A stretch of 64,000 nucleotides of DNA, from positions 434,001-498,000 of the forward strand of contig NC_026479.1 of NCBI RefSeq assembly GCF_000328475.2. The letters are read 5' to 3'. The stretch is from Mycosarcoma maydis (Eukaryota > Basidiomycota > Ustilaginomycetes > Ustilaginales). This document shows, piece after piece, positions 1 through 9,620 of the stretch. The notes beneath the pieces are model-generated. The model was not told the DNA's origin. It saw nothing but the letters and a program-made list of their open reading frames with translations, and ran no database searches. Position numbers and translations under genes: made by a program. Position 1 is the first letter of the stretch. Each line of letters opens with the position of its first letter.

Positions 1-1
1 G

Positions 2-1297
2 ACAATTTCAAGTACCAACGGCGTCTCCAATGACAACGGGCATGCTGACGTGCTTGTCTCCTCGGGCTTCTCCACCAAGGCCATTCATGTCGGTTCCGAG
101 CCCAACGCAGCCACAGGCGCTGTCATTCCACCCATCAGTCTGAGCTCCACATTTGCCCAGGATGGTATCGGAAACCACAAGGGCTACGAATACTCTCGTT
201 CAGGAAACCCAAACCGCGATTCTTTTGAGCGCGCGCTTGCTGCTCTCGAGGGTGGCAGCCGCGGTCTCGCCTTCTCTTCTGGTTCTGCCGTGACCGCGAC
301 GGTGCTCAACTCGATGCCTTCTGGCTCGCACATTGTCAGCGTCAACGATGTCTACGGTGGTACCTACCGTTATTTTACCAAGGTAGCCACCGTTTCACAA
401 GGCATTCGGACCAGCTTTGTCGAGATGGATGGACCCGAGGCTGAGGTGAGCGAGCGTGTCAACGCTGCCATCCGTAAAGAGACATCGCTCGTCTGGATTG
501 AGACTCCCACCAACCCCACGCTCCGTGTGATCGACGTGCCTCTGATTGTCAAGCTCGTACGAAACCACCCGAACGCAAGCAAGGACATCAAGATCGTTGT
601 CGACAACACTTTCATGAGCCCATGGTTCCAGAATCCTCTTGCTCACGGTGCCGATCTTGTAATGCACAGTGTCACCAAGTATCTCAACGGCCACAGCGAT
701 GTTGTCATGGGTGCTGCGGTCACCAACGACGAGGCCTGGGCCGACCGCCTCGCTTTTCTGCAAAACAGTATCGGTGCTATCCCATCTCCCTTCGACTGCT
801 GGCTCGCCTTGCGCGGTCTCAAGACGCTTGCGCTGCGTATGAAGGCACACGGCGCGTCTGCTTTGGCTATTGCTCAGTTCCTCGAAAATCACCCATCTGT
901 CGAGACCGTAATCTACCCGGGCCTCCCTTCACACCCTGGTCACGAGGTGGCACGACGACAGATCTCGAAACGTGCTGCTGCTGCAGGCCCTTCCAACTCC
1001 AACGGCGCGTTTGCTTATGGAGGAATGATCTCGTTCCGCATTAAGTCGAATCCTGCTGACGACGAACCCGCCGACAAGCTGCTGTCCAACCTCAACGTCT
1101 TCACACTCGCCGAGTCGCTCGGTGGTGTCGAGAGTCTGATCGAGCTGCCCTCTAAGATGACTCACGGCTCGGTAGCGCTCGAGGACAGGATCAAGATCGG
1201 TATCGGCCACAACCTCATTCGTGTCAGTGTCGGTATCGAGGAGACAGCCGACCTAATTCAGGATCTCGAGCGCGGTCTCAAGGCTGCTGGTCTCTGA
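2..1297 (+). CDS. CYS3: Cystathionine gamma-lyase (5' end outside window)
   Basis: PLP-dependent lyase of the Cys/Met-metabolism family; it splits cystathionine to cysteine, 2-oxobutyrate and ammonia in cytosolic transsulfuration. The reading frame is open from base 2 and contains no ATG near its beginning, so the true start lies upstream of the window. Family hallmarks seen: the substrate-side YSRSGNPNR, the WIETPTNPTLRV block, the VVDNTF aspartate that holds the pyridine ring, and SVTKYLNGHSD, whose Lys codon (677-679) is the Schiff-base lysine. The C-terminal domain is complete (AESLGGVESLIELPS, then the RVSVGIE region) and ends at TGA 1295-1297. Gamma-lyase is preferred over gamma-synthase because of the KYLNGHSDVVMG context and the overall length near 400 residues. 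Cystathionine beta-lyase or O-acetylhomoserine sulfhydrylase are less likely alternatives. Confidence 0.93.
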   Translation, partial: TISSTNGVSNDNGHADVLVSSGFSTKAIHVGSEPNAATGAVIPPISLSSTFAQDGIGNHKGYEYSRSGNPNRDSFERALAALEGGSRGLAFSSGSAVTATVLNSMPSGSHIVSVNDVYGGTYRYFTKVATVSQGIRTSFVEMDGPEAEVSERVNAAIRKETSLVWIETPTNPTLRVIDVPLIVKLVRNHPNASKDIKIVVDNTFMSPWFQNPLAHGADLVMHSVTKYLNGHSDVVMGAAVTNDEAWADRLAFLQNSIGAIPSPFDCWLALRGLKTLALRMKAHGASALAIAQFLENHPSVETVIYPGLPSHPGHEVARRQISKRAAAAGPSNSNGAFAYGGMISFRIKSNPADDEPADKLLSNLNVFTLAESLGGVESLIELPSKMTHGSVALEDRIKIGIGHNLIRVSVGIEETADLIQDLERGLKAAGL

Positions 1298-2007
1298 TTG
1301 TTCTCAGTGGCAGCTGCGTACTCCATTTGCCAACTATCCTGACCTCTTACGATTTCCCATAGAGTGTCGATCGTTGCTATTGTTTTTATTGGTCGATTGC
1401 ACTTTCTTAGAATACCCCTCGCTATCAAGGCTTACGCCGTCGCCGTCCTTCTGCTGTTTAAGCCCAGTCTTCGCTGCTTTGTGCTCTCCAGTCTGCAAAT
1501 TGGCTTCTCATACCAATTCTTCGACCGAACATTTGACCTCCGCCAGCGACACCTGTGATTACTCGTGCCGATAACTGCAACGACCACAGGATTTATCCTG
1601 CCTCTTCAAGCAGTCACTGTGATTCTTGACGCCTTTGTGTCGACACCAAGTTGTGTAGCGGAAAAGCACAATTTCGCAGCTGACATCGGTGACGCGATGT
1701 ATGGCATGACATCACAAATTCGTTTCTCGAGCTTAAAAAGTGAACTTCCCCGCCTCCACAAAACGTGAATGGTAGGTGGCCGAGATTTTTTTTTCTGTTG
1801 CGCGCAGATGCTGACCCAAGCAGATGGATCTTTTCGCTCGTAGGAGCACGAAGATCCTCGTCAACGTTAATGCAGCTGGTCAACGATCATCTTCTCCATG
1901 AATGTGTAGCAGGGCTCTTTGAAGTACTTGCCACGAGCTCATACACGAGCAACGGCAACGGGATTCGCCATAGCCACCAACGCAGCAAGTTCAGCCAAAG
2001 CTACAAC
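1298..2007. other. Intergenic: CYS3 3' region and upstream of the AK-like gene
   Basis: No supported gene. The frame of the adenylate-kinase-like gene stays open upstream to 1765 but begins there with a non-ATG codon; another in-frame ATG lies at 1870. A 5' extension of that gene is therefore possible but not needed. A short T-run lies at 1788-1797. Confidence 0.6.
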
Positions 2008-3060
2008 ATGCAACGATACTTCTCGACATCGGTGACAAGGGCGTGCTGGCTGGGGGACCAGCGCGTCGCATCTAGAGTCCCTCGACTCGTGTCCAAAGAC
2101 CCGTCAAAAGCTTCGTCTTTGCAGCCTAGAACGTTGTCGCATCACTTTGCTCAACCTGGCCTCGCCTCGTCCGAAACATGCACTTCTCGACGCAGCATAT
2201 CCGAAGCATTCGGTTTGCTTGCCGGGTCAACAGCTTCATCCCGTACTGGTCTACGCAGGCGGAACATCTCGACCTGGTCTCATCCATCGCGATCTTTCTC
2301 GTCCACCAGCTCAAACCGTGACCTTAAACAAGATACGAAGGACAAGCTAGTGGAAGAAGGCAAGAAGTTCGCCAAGGACAAGCTCGACTCGAAATTGAAT
2401 GCGACAGAAACCAGAGAGCAGGCCAAAAATCTCTCTTCTTCCGTCAGCAAGATTCTCTTCACCTTGCTAGCCGTTGCAGGCGTAGCATACCAGTTTGTGG
2501 GCGGAAAGACACATGCTGAAGAAGCATGCACCAGCCTTAAACCAGCTCCTAAGTACACAAAGCATCAAGTGTCGCTGTTGTGTCTCGTCGGGCCGTCGCT
2601 CTCCGGTAAAAGTACGCAAGCCAAGCGCCTAAGCAACCATTTCCCTGAGCTGGACGCGGTTGTTCAACCCAAATCGATCGATGAATTGTCAAGTATCATC
2701 GCCTCTCGAGCGACCGGCAAGAAACGCACATCTCTCATACTGGATGACTTCCCAACGACGCTAGAAGATGCGCAAAGAATCGAGGACGAGATCGTCCCCA
2801 TCTTTTGTTTTTCCTTCTACGATCTTCCGCTGGGGGATTTTGAGAAGCGTCTATCGGAGAAAGACGAAAAGAAGAAGAGGGAAAAAGTAGATGAGTTCAA
2901 CAAGTATTCAGAGAGACTGGAGCCGCTGGTGAAGAAGTACAGACACCAGGGAAACATCTACGAGATAAGCGCGGACTGGAACAGCGCGGACGAGGTGTGG
3001 GAACAGGTCGAGGCTAAGACGCAGCAAATTTTGGAGCTGAGAGAGAGAGGTGATCTATGA
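2008..3060 (+). CDS. Mitochondrial adenylate-kinase-like P-loop protein
   Basis: 350-residue protein. The chosen start, ATG 2008, gives an N-terminus rich in Arg, Ser and Thr and poor in acidic residues, typical of a mitochondrial presequence. An amphipathic Lys-rich segment follows, then a hydrophobic stretch at about residues 149-165 (ILFTLLAVAGVAYQFVG) that could span the inner membrane. A Walker A motif GPSLSGKST lies at residues 195-203 and a DDFP motif resembles the NMP-binding DGFP of adenylate kinases. The C-terminal part has a charged KDEKKKREK insert where the lid would be, and a C-terminal helix. The fold looks like a nucleoside monophosphate kinase, but the canonical lid and its arginines are not obvious, so catalytic activity is uncertain. 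In-frame ATG 1870 is an alternative start that would bury the presequence. Confidence 0.65.
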   Translation: MQRYFSTSVTRACWLGDQRVASRVPRLVSKDPSKASSLQPRTLSHHFAQPGLASSETCTSRRSISEAFGLLAGSTASSRTGLRRRNISTWSHPSRSFSSTSSNRDLKQDTKDKLVEEGKKFAKDKLDSKLNATETREQAKNLSSSVSKILFTLLAVAGVAYQFVGGKTHAEEACTSLKPAPKYTKHQVSLLCLVGPSLSGKSTQAKRLSNHFPELDAVVQPKSIDELSSIIASRATGKKRTSLILDDFPTTLEDAQRIEDEIVPIFCFSFYDLPLGDFEKRLSEKDEKKKREKVDEFNKYSERLEPLVKKYRHQGNIYEISADWNSADEVWEQVEAKTQQILELRERGDL

Positions 3061-3247
3061 TCTTCAACAGGAAGGGGAGCAAAGTGGTTGGTATTCTAGT
3101 GTGGCATCTGCATTGACTCGAATTCAGACTCGCCCATGTTTTCACAATCTTGGGGAACGAGTTGTCACCGTCGCTTGATAATTTGAAAGTGTATGTAGCC
3201 ATGCATGTTGATGGAATGTCCATTGGGTGTCGTACTCGAAGGAGATG

Positions 3248-5038
3248 TTATGATGGAGCCTGTTGTGAATGCGCCGAGGACAGATCTGCAGGGAGAACCT
3301 TGTCTCGTGGCTCGTCTTGTTCCCGTTCACCATCCTCGTCGTCGGTTTCTCCCTCCTCTTCCTCCTCCTCCATCTCCGCGAGCAATGCTGGCAAGCGTCC
3401 AGGCTCTGCGCCTTCGAACAGCCAAGCGTGGCTGTTCATCAATCTTTCCGGTTCCTCCACCTCTTCCTTGTCGTCGTCGACCACCACCTTCGTTTCGGCC
3501 TTGTTGATGTCATGCGCGCGCTCTTCCTGCTCTTCTACCTTATGCTTGACCTCTTCCGCCGCCTGCGTACCCACCACATCTCTGCTCGGCTGGATCGACG
3601 GCAAATTCCATCCGAGTTTGCGACAGAGATACTCGACGATGCGGTCGCAATCTCCCAACAACATGATATCCGTTGCCAAGTGGAGGATTGGCGTCTTGTT
3701 GATCAGAATTACCGGGGTTGAGTGTGGGATGTGGCCGAGAATCTCGGATACAGGTGCGACTTTGAGCGAGGTACCCATGACGATGAGCAGGTCCACCTGC
3801 TCTCGATCTGCCAGTAGGGCGTGATCGAAGGACGAAGAGAGTTTCTCGCCGAAAAATGTAATGTCAGGTTTAAGGATGCCGAATCCAGGTAGCGAGGTCT
3901 CGTCGTTGAGATCCTCGTTGTCGTCGTCGGATTCATCAGTTGGTCTCCAACTCTTCCCATTCCCAACTTTGCGCTTCTTCTTGCTCGGCTTGGCCGCAGC
4001 TGCTTGTGTCAGCTTCCGTTGCTCGCACCGAGGACAACTCGGTACGCTCTGCTTGAAGATCGCTTCGGCAATCTCACTCCCCTTACACCTGAACCCACAT
4101 GTCGGATCCGTACAGCTAGCACTAGCAAAGCTTCCATGACACTGCAACACCCGCTCGATCCCCACTAGCTGCTCTAACGTGTCAATGTTCTGACTGTAAT
4201 TTCTCAACAACTGGCCCCTCTCTTCGATGAGTTTGATGAACCGATGTGCAGAGCTAGGCACAAAATTGCTGGGGAAGATCTTGTGCGCAAAGGAGTAGAA
4301 CATTGACGGATTGGAGAGAAAGAAGGTCTTGTCAAACATGTCTTGTGGGTCGTCAAGTTCGTACTGTCCTTCAGATTGGAGGATGGCATAGATGCCGTCC
4401 TTGGAGCGAAAGTCGGGGATGCCGCAAGAGACCGAGATGCCGGCACCAGAGAGGATCATGATTCGTTTGCGGGTTGAGAGGAGATCGAGTGCATCGGAGA
4501 TGGTGTTATATTGTGGCAGTTTTTCTCGACGTCGAAGGATGCGAGCGAGCGCGGTTTTCAGGATGGGAAGGAGGGTGTCGAGCGGTGCATCGGATTCGCG
4601 TATCGAACGAGGCAGGAAGACGCCCAATGCGAGAAGGAGGTGTTTGATGCGCAGCGGAGCTGGATCGGGTACGATGTAAGTTTGGAGAAAGGTGACGATG
4701 CCGCGCTGCTTGAGATCCTTAATCATGAGCGAGACGGTTTCGGGAGGGAAGGCGTCGGCGGCTGCGTCGAGGAGTCGATCGATCTCGGTATCGGATTCAG
4801 ACTCGCCTTCGGCCATCTCTTCGAGTGCAGAAAGCTCTTCCGAGTCCATAGATTGGTACGAGGCCTCTGCAGGAGGTAAGGCCGCGGCTGCTTGCGCCGC
4901 AGATGAGTTTGTAGCACCGTTCATTGTTGATGGTACATGGGTCGATGTCGATGTTGATGCTGCAATTGCGTTGCCGTTGCTACTTCCGACCACGACAAGG
5001 TCCGCTGAAGTAGATCTTTGGAAGGCTTTGCCGCCCAT
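3248..5038 (-). CDS. SIR2: Sir2-family NAD-dependent protein deacetylase (class I sirtuin)
   Basis: 596 residues, ATG at 5038. Residues 1-90 are low-complexity Ser/Ala; 90-180 form the helical domain that precedes the core in Sir2/Hst1/SIRT1-type enzymes. The catalytic core shows GAGIS (198-202), GIPDFRS, QNIDTLE (283-289), the catalytic His301 in CHGSFASASC, zinc cysteines C309, C314 or C318, C335 and C338, and the Rossmann GTSLKVAPVSE. The first zinc pair is spaced C-x4-C instead of the usual C-x2-C. A KKKRK-type basic patch lies in a long insert after the second zinc pair and is a plausible nuclear signal. The last ~100 residues are acidic, with many Glu and Asp. The expected role is histone deacetylation in silencing; assignment to Sir2 rather than Hst1 is not possible from sequence alone. 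Confidence 0.92.
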   Translation of the reverse strand: MGGKAFQRSTSADLVVVGSSNGNAIAASTSTSTHVPSTMNGATNSSAAQAAAALPPAEASYQSMDSEELSALEEMAEGESESDTEIDRLLDAAADAFPPETVSLMIKDLKQRGIVTFLQTYIVPDPAPLRIKHLLLALGVFLPRSIRESDAPLDTLLPILKTALARILRRREKLPQYNTISDALDLLSTRKRIMILSGAGISVSCGIPDFRSKDGIYAILQSEGQYELDDPQDMFDKTFFLSNPSMFYSFAHKIFPSNFVPSSAHRFIKLIEERGQLLRNYSQNIDTLEQLVGIERVLQCHGSFASASCTDPTCGFRCKGSEIAEAIFKQSVPSCPRCEQRKLTQAAAAKPSKKKRKVGNGKSWRPTDESDDDNEDLNDETSLPGFGILKPDITFFGEKLSSSFDHALLADREQVDLLIVMGTSLKVAPVSEILGHIPHSTPVILINKTPILHLATDIMLLGDCDRIVEYLCRKLGWNLPSIQPSRDVVGTQAAEEVKHKVEEQEERAHDINKAETKVVVDDDKEEVEEPERLMNSHAWLFEGAEPGRLPALLAEMEEEEEEGETDDEDGEREQDEPRDKVLPADLSSAHSQQAPS

Positions 5039-5300
5039 AGAGATCGTAGCAATTCCAAGCCGAGACGGGGTGACGAGCTAAGGAGAGTCTGTCAAGTCGT
5101 TTGACATATGCCAACAAGAAGATACTTCTTTTGGCCCCACTGAGTGGCCCCAAGACCCTGGGCGACTTTCTCGCTCCACGACCCTTCTAATTCGAAATCC
5201 TTTGTTTTGACATTCTGATTCATTTCATCTTGAAACCGTCAGGCTTCGTCCATGCCACTTGCTAAAAATTCCTGCTGCAGCACGCGGATCCACTTTGAAG

Positions 5301-5307
5301 TATATAA
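5301..5307 (+). promoter_or_regulatory. TATA-box-like element
   Basis: tatataa followed 30-70 bases later by a pyrimidine-rich tract (ctcccctccttcc-like), the same architecture as seen before the surface-protein gene at 20195. No convincing plus-strand ORF follows. Read on the minus strand it lies about 260 bases upstream of the Sir2 start and may belong to that gene instead. Confidence 0.35.
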
Positions 5308-5420
5308 ACCCCAGTCCAACCCGCTTCCAATTCTGTGACTCTTTAACCCACTCCCTCCTTCCTGTTTCAAGGTACTTCAAAATTGCCTTTTACCATTTTG
5401 AACCATAATTCAGGAAGGGC

Positions 5421-5777
5421 TCATACGGGAGTTGCTATTTCAATTTTTCTTCCTTGTTCATCAAAAGTCCAGGTTTCGCATTCCGGCTTTCGAGCTCTTT
5501 CGGTCTCTTTACCCTCACAAATGCCACTTGCATGCAGGTGACCTTGGAGATCTGTCCATCGCTCGCGAGAGAAATCGTACAGCTCTCGAAGATCTGATAC
5601 CTTTTCGACTTTTGTGGGCGTCGGATCCAAGGTGACTGGTGCCAAACGAGGCTTGAAGGGAAGAAGCGTCGAGGAGACTCGGTAGCTTGGACATCTGGTC
5701 GGGGAAGCGTAGCGGTTGAAGCGGTAATTCAGCGTCGTTGCTGCTAGGCTTCCTTGTTTCTTTGTACATGCAATCAA
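5421..5777 (-). CDS. Possible terminal exon of a small unrecognised gene
   Basis: A 118-codon open frame that ends at TGA 5421-5423 but has no ATG (its first possible start is TTG), so if real it is the last exon of a spliced gene. The C-terminal half has natural-looking composition: alternating charged and hydrophobic residues around ELYDFSRERW and ending KIEIATPV. A pyrimidine tract ending in AG lies on the minus strand just before the PRLAPVTL segment and could be an acceptor. No family is recognised. It could equally be a chance frame in the intergenic region between Sir2 and Nog2. Confidence 0.25.
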   Translation of the reverse strand: MIACTKKQGSLAATTLNYRFNRYASPTRCPSYRVSSTLLPFKPRLAPVTLDPTPTKVEKVSDLRELYDFSRERWTDLQGHLHASGICEGKETERARKPECETWTFDEQGRKIEIATPV

Positions 5778-6111
5778 TGATTATTTCCTATCGTATTACC
5801 GCTACGGGCTTGTGCGTGTCTTGTTGATTTGTTCTTCGTCTGCAGTATACTTCACCTGTTGCAGTTGAGTTGGTGGAGGCCTTAGGTCTGGCGGTTGTAC
5901 GAGCTGGTCGCGGTCAACATCCTCACCTGACATTCATCGGCAACTGAGGACAACGCTTCAAACGAGCACACAGGAGGACCTGGCTAAAAGGACTAGAACA
6001 GTGCAAGGATCTGCTACAATTACAAAGATGCTACGACGACGACAACAACAACAGCAACAACAACAATAACAAGAATGAAAACAACAAATCCTGAAACTGC
6101 TTGGAGCAGAA

Positions 6112-6320
6112 TCACTTGCGACGACGAGGTTGAGTAGCACCTTTGCCGTTAGCACCGACCTTGGGGCCTCTTTCCTTGCTCTTTGGTTCGGCGGCATCGG
6201 GTTTGCCGCGACGGCTCTTGTTTTTGACATTGGCGTGGGTGTAGTAGTTTTCGGCTTTGCGTTTGCTGGTGGTCATTCGCGGTGCTTTCTTTTGCTTTCG
6301 GCGTTCGTCATCATCATCAT

Positions 6321-6351
<31 letters not shown>

Positions 6352-8811
6352 AGCAGCAGCGGCGCGTTTGCCAGGTGACGACGTGGCGGTATTGACGGTA
6401 GCATCGGCATCATCATCTTGCTCCTCATCACCTTCCTCTGCATCTGAGCCGCCTTGGAAAACGTCGTCCCAGTTGAGGTCTTCAAGGGCATCACCGTCTT
6501 CGTCTTCATCGTCATCGTCATCGTCCTCCGCGACATCATCGCTGTCGAACGTGGCATCTTCGTCAACGGCGACTTCGGGAACCGGCTCGTCCTCGTCACG
6601 TTCCATGACATAGTCTTCGGGTCGACCTGCCTCGATATCCTCGCGCGTGAACTTGGTGGCTACAGCAATCTGCTTGAGCGGTTGCTCGACACCCTTGACC
6701 TTCTTCCTCTTGAGCAGCTTGTCAGTGGCAGTGTCAGCCTCGGCAGCAGCAGCAGCATCAGCGATGTCGCTAGTCTCAGCGCTCTTGACCTCTTCAGCAG
6801 TTGCCTTGGCCTTGCCCTTGCTTGACTTGGCGTCCTCTGGCAAAGCGGGGGCGACAAAGAACGGAATCTTGCCGCGGATCCAGTCGTTGAGCACCATCTT
6901 GGCTACTGTCTCGAGATCTGGTTCGCCACCCTTGAGCAGCTTACCCATACGCTTAGCGATCTGACCGAGGAAATCTTCCGAGTTGGTCCATTTCTCGAGG
7001 TTGTAAGTGCGACGGATGTACTCGGGCTTGACGCGCGACAGAAGCGCCGGAATGTGCTCTGCGGGCGTCTCAAGGTTCTCGACACGCACGACGCCCTTGA
7101 GCACGGTACCGGTCTCCGAATCGTGTGCCGAGACAGGTACGATACCAGGGCAGTCGATGAGGTAGATGCGGCGCATCAGGGTGATGTACTGCCACACCTT
7201 GGTCTCGCCTGGGATGGGTGCGACGTTGCAGACCTTCTTCTTCTTGAGCGTGTTGATGATCGAACTCTTTCCGGTGTTGGGGTATCCGACGAAGCCGACG
7301 CTGATCTGCTTCTTGTCTGAGTGAAGGACGCTAAACTGACGCAGCAGCTGGATGAGCGAACCTTTACCAAACGAGTTGTTGATCGAGGCGTGAAATGCAA
7401 TAGTAGGGTACTCCTTTGAGAGGATCTTGACCCAACGAGCCTATAAACAGCAATCAGAGCAGAAGCAAGTATGAGCAAATCCATGGTCAGCAATGATGCC
7501 CAAATTAGACCAGCTAGCCTTTGGGCGATGTGAAGGGCAAGAGTGAAACAATGTTGGTTCCATGACTACGAGCACGGCGGAGAGACAAAAGCACCGTAAG
7601 CTCAACTCATATAGGAATCCCGACGTCGACGCTCCAGGCCCTCCCAGTCTACCCAGCCTTTATCGGCGGAAGAAGGTCTGGGAGTGGGCATGTCCCAAAC
7701 GCTTGCCAACCGAAGCTGACAAGGGAGACATAGCTATGAGGGGGAGGTCATATCGACGCCGTTCTTCTTCCACATTCGTAACAGTTTTTGCGCCACTGAC
7801 ATCGCCTTCCCGGAGGACGACGACGGCACAGTACTTGACATGATTGTGGGGTGTCGTCTTGAAGTGAAGCTGGCGGGGAAAAGGGGAAAGGTAGAGCGAA
7901 GGCGAAGGATGGAAAGGTGAAAAACTTACAGTAACCCAAGTAGGGACCAGATCGACCTTGTTGAGAAGGAAGATGAGGTGCTTGTGCGGCTTCTCGTCGC
8001 GGATGTGCTTTTCGACGCTGCGGCAACGGGTGCCAAGTGGATCACGAGCATCGAGAACGTGAATGATGACGTCGGAAGAGTCGATAACTTTGTAGAGCTC
8101 ACCCCAGATACGTCTCGACTGACCCTTGCTGTAAATAGGTTCGGAACGGCCACGAGTGACGGGAATTTCGTAGAGCTCGTCTGCGTCGGCAGTAAAACCG
8201 TTGGCAGAGCGCTGTGCGCTGGAGCCGACTTCGTAGTCTGAGGGCACGAGGCCGACACCAGCCGCCTTGGCTTCAAGAGCAGCCTGCTTTTCTTCGGCAG
8301 CGCGACCAGCCTGTTCACTGCTCATAGCCAACTCTTCGAACGAGCTCATACCGCCATCGAGACGAGGGCGCTTTCGTTGTGCACCTGGACCAAATGTGTC
8401 AGAGTAGGGCTCGAGAGTGGTGAGAGAAGGAGCCTTGCCATTGCCTGGATCCTGAATGAGCGACATAGGCAGCTTGTTTCTGCGCAACAGAACCGAGTAG
8501 GGATCGTTGACACGCGACCCGAGCGAGGTTCGGAAATGATCGAGCGCATCCTGAGAGATGACACGGGTGTTGCCGAACCATCGCTTGTCTGGCTGAACAC
8601 GACCGGGCTTTGCTTCGCTGCTCTGAAACTCGGCAGCCTGAATGATCTTTCCGTTCTTGTCACGGATGGCTTTGGATGCGATGCCGTCCTTGGAGAGAAG
8701 TTTTACGACCTTGGCCTTCTTGGCATCGCGGTAGAAGTTCTCACCCTTGACACGCTTGATGCCGGTGGACTTTGTGTTGTTCTTCGAGGGACCACCTTTT
8801 ACGACGACCAT
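6112..8811 (-). CDS. NOG2: Nucleolar GTP-binding protein 2 (60S assembly GTPase), two exons
   Basis: Exon 1 is 8811-7930 (294 codons), the intron 7929-7441 (GTAAGT donor, TTATAG acceptor, 489 bp, phase 0), exon 2 7440-6112; total 736 residues. Nog2/Nug2 is a circularly permuted GTPase that marks late nucleolar pre-60S particles before nuclear export. Permuted motif order is visible: G4 NKVD (284-287) comes before G1 GYPNTGKS (346-353) and G3 DCPG (390-393). The N-terminus has the NGP1NT-type block ([21 protein letters not shown]). The C-terminal ~250 residues are low complexity: long Asp/Glu runs, poly-Ala encoded by a GC-rich triplet tract near 6310-6360, and a Lys/Arg-rich tail. The intron falls exactly between the G4 strand and the rest of the domain. 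It shares an ~800-bp upstream region with the divergent makorin gene. Confidence 0.95.
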
Positions 8812-9620
8812 CTTGAGCCGAAATTTGACGAGATGATATTAGGGTATGAAGCTTGAGTTGGGTACGGAAGGTAATGCACGCGCAAAGGCGACGATAGCCT
8901 CTAGGGTATCGAAGGGGAGCTAGAACCAATGCGTGACGATGAATCCACCTACGTGCACGATGCTGAGTGGCTGCTTAGTAGCAGCTGTGTGATTGTATGT
9001 TTTGAAGACTCCAGCACTGACAGAGGCGAAGCACAATGGAGTCAAATGAGTGACCAGTGGTGAGGAGAAGGTGAAAGGTAGACAAGAACGACAAGAGGCT
9101 GAAACGCTGAAAGGCTGAAGAAGCTGATTCTGAGCAGCAAAAAATTCTGTTTCTTCTCAGCGAAATTTTTGCTTGAGAACCCTTACAAAAATCCTTTTTT
9201 CCTTGTCGTGTCTCCTCACGCCTCGCTGTTTTAAATATTTTATTCTTCTCTTTCCCATTTTCTACCTTACTCGGCCGTTTACAACATTCACCAAACTCTG
9301 AACGTTAAAACAGCCGTGAATCCGCCTCACTCTGAAGGAAAGGGGGAAAACTGCGGCTGAGTCGTGAGTGAGAGTGAGTGCGACGCGTGACTAAGCTTGG
9401 ATTCAGGATTGAGACCCTGAGCTTGCTGCGCTGCACGCATCAGCACGGACGAGCGCTCTTCACCAAACGGTGTTGTGCTCTTACCAAGTCGTCTACTCGT
9501 GACTTGAAGAAGCAGAGGGATCATAGCTGCCTGTCTTCACATGATCTCAAAAAGTTCCACATCTTCCACACCTTCTCACCTTCTCAGCTGCAATCGCGAC
9601 AACATCGATCAGGGCAAATC
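8812..9620. other. Divergent upstream region of Nog2 and the makorin-like gene
   Basis: No gene. AT-rich segment at 9225-9250 (ttttaaatattttattc) in the middle. The frame of the makorin gene is open upstream to 9378 but contains no ATG before 9621. Confidence 0.5.

Larger units (their letters stand above)
5039..6111. other. Intergenic Sir2-Nog2 region
   Basis: Holds the Sir2 promoter, the TATA-like element at 5301, the doubtful exon at 5421-5777 and, at 6029-6090, a CAA/CAG-rich imperfect trinucleotide tract just past the Nog2 stop codon. Nothing else is supportable. Confidence 0.5.

Noticed and set aside
395..892. 165-codon minus-strand frame
   Set aside because: Mirror frame of the cystathionine gamma-lyase coding sequence.
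3150..3824. 224-codon plus-strand Ser-rich frame
   Set aside because: Antisense to the acidic 3' end of the Sir2 gene; poly-Ser arises from GAG/GAA-rich codons on the other strand.
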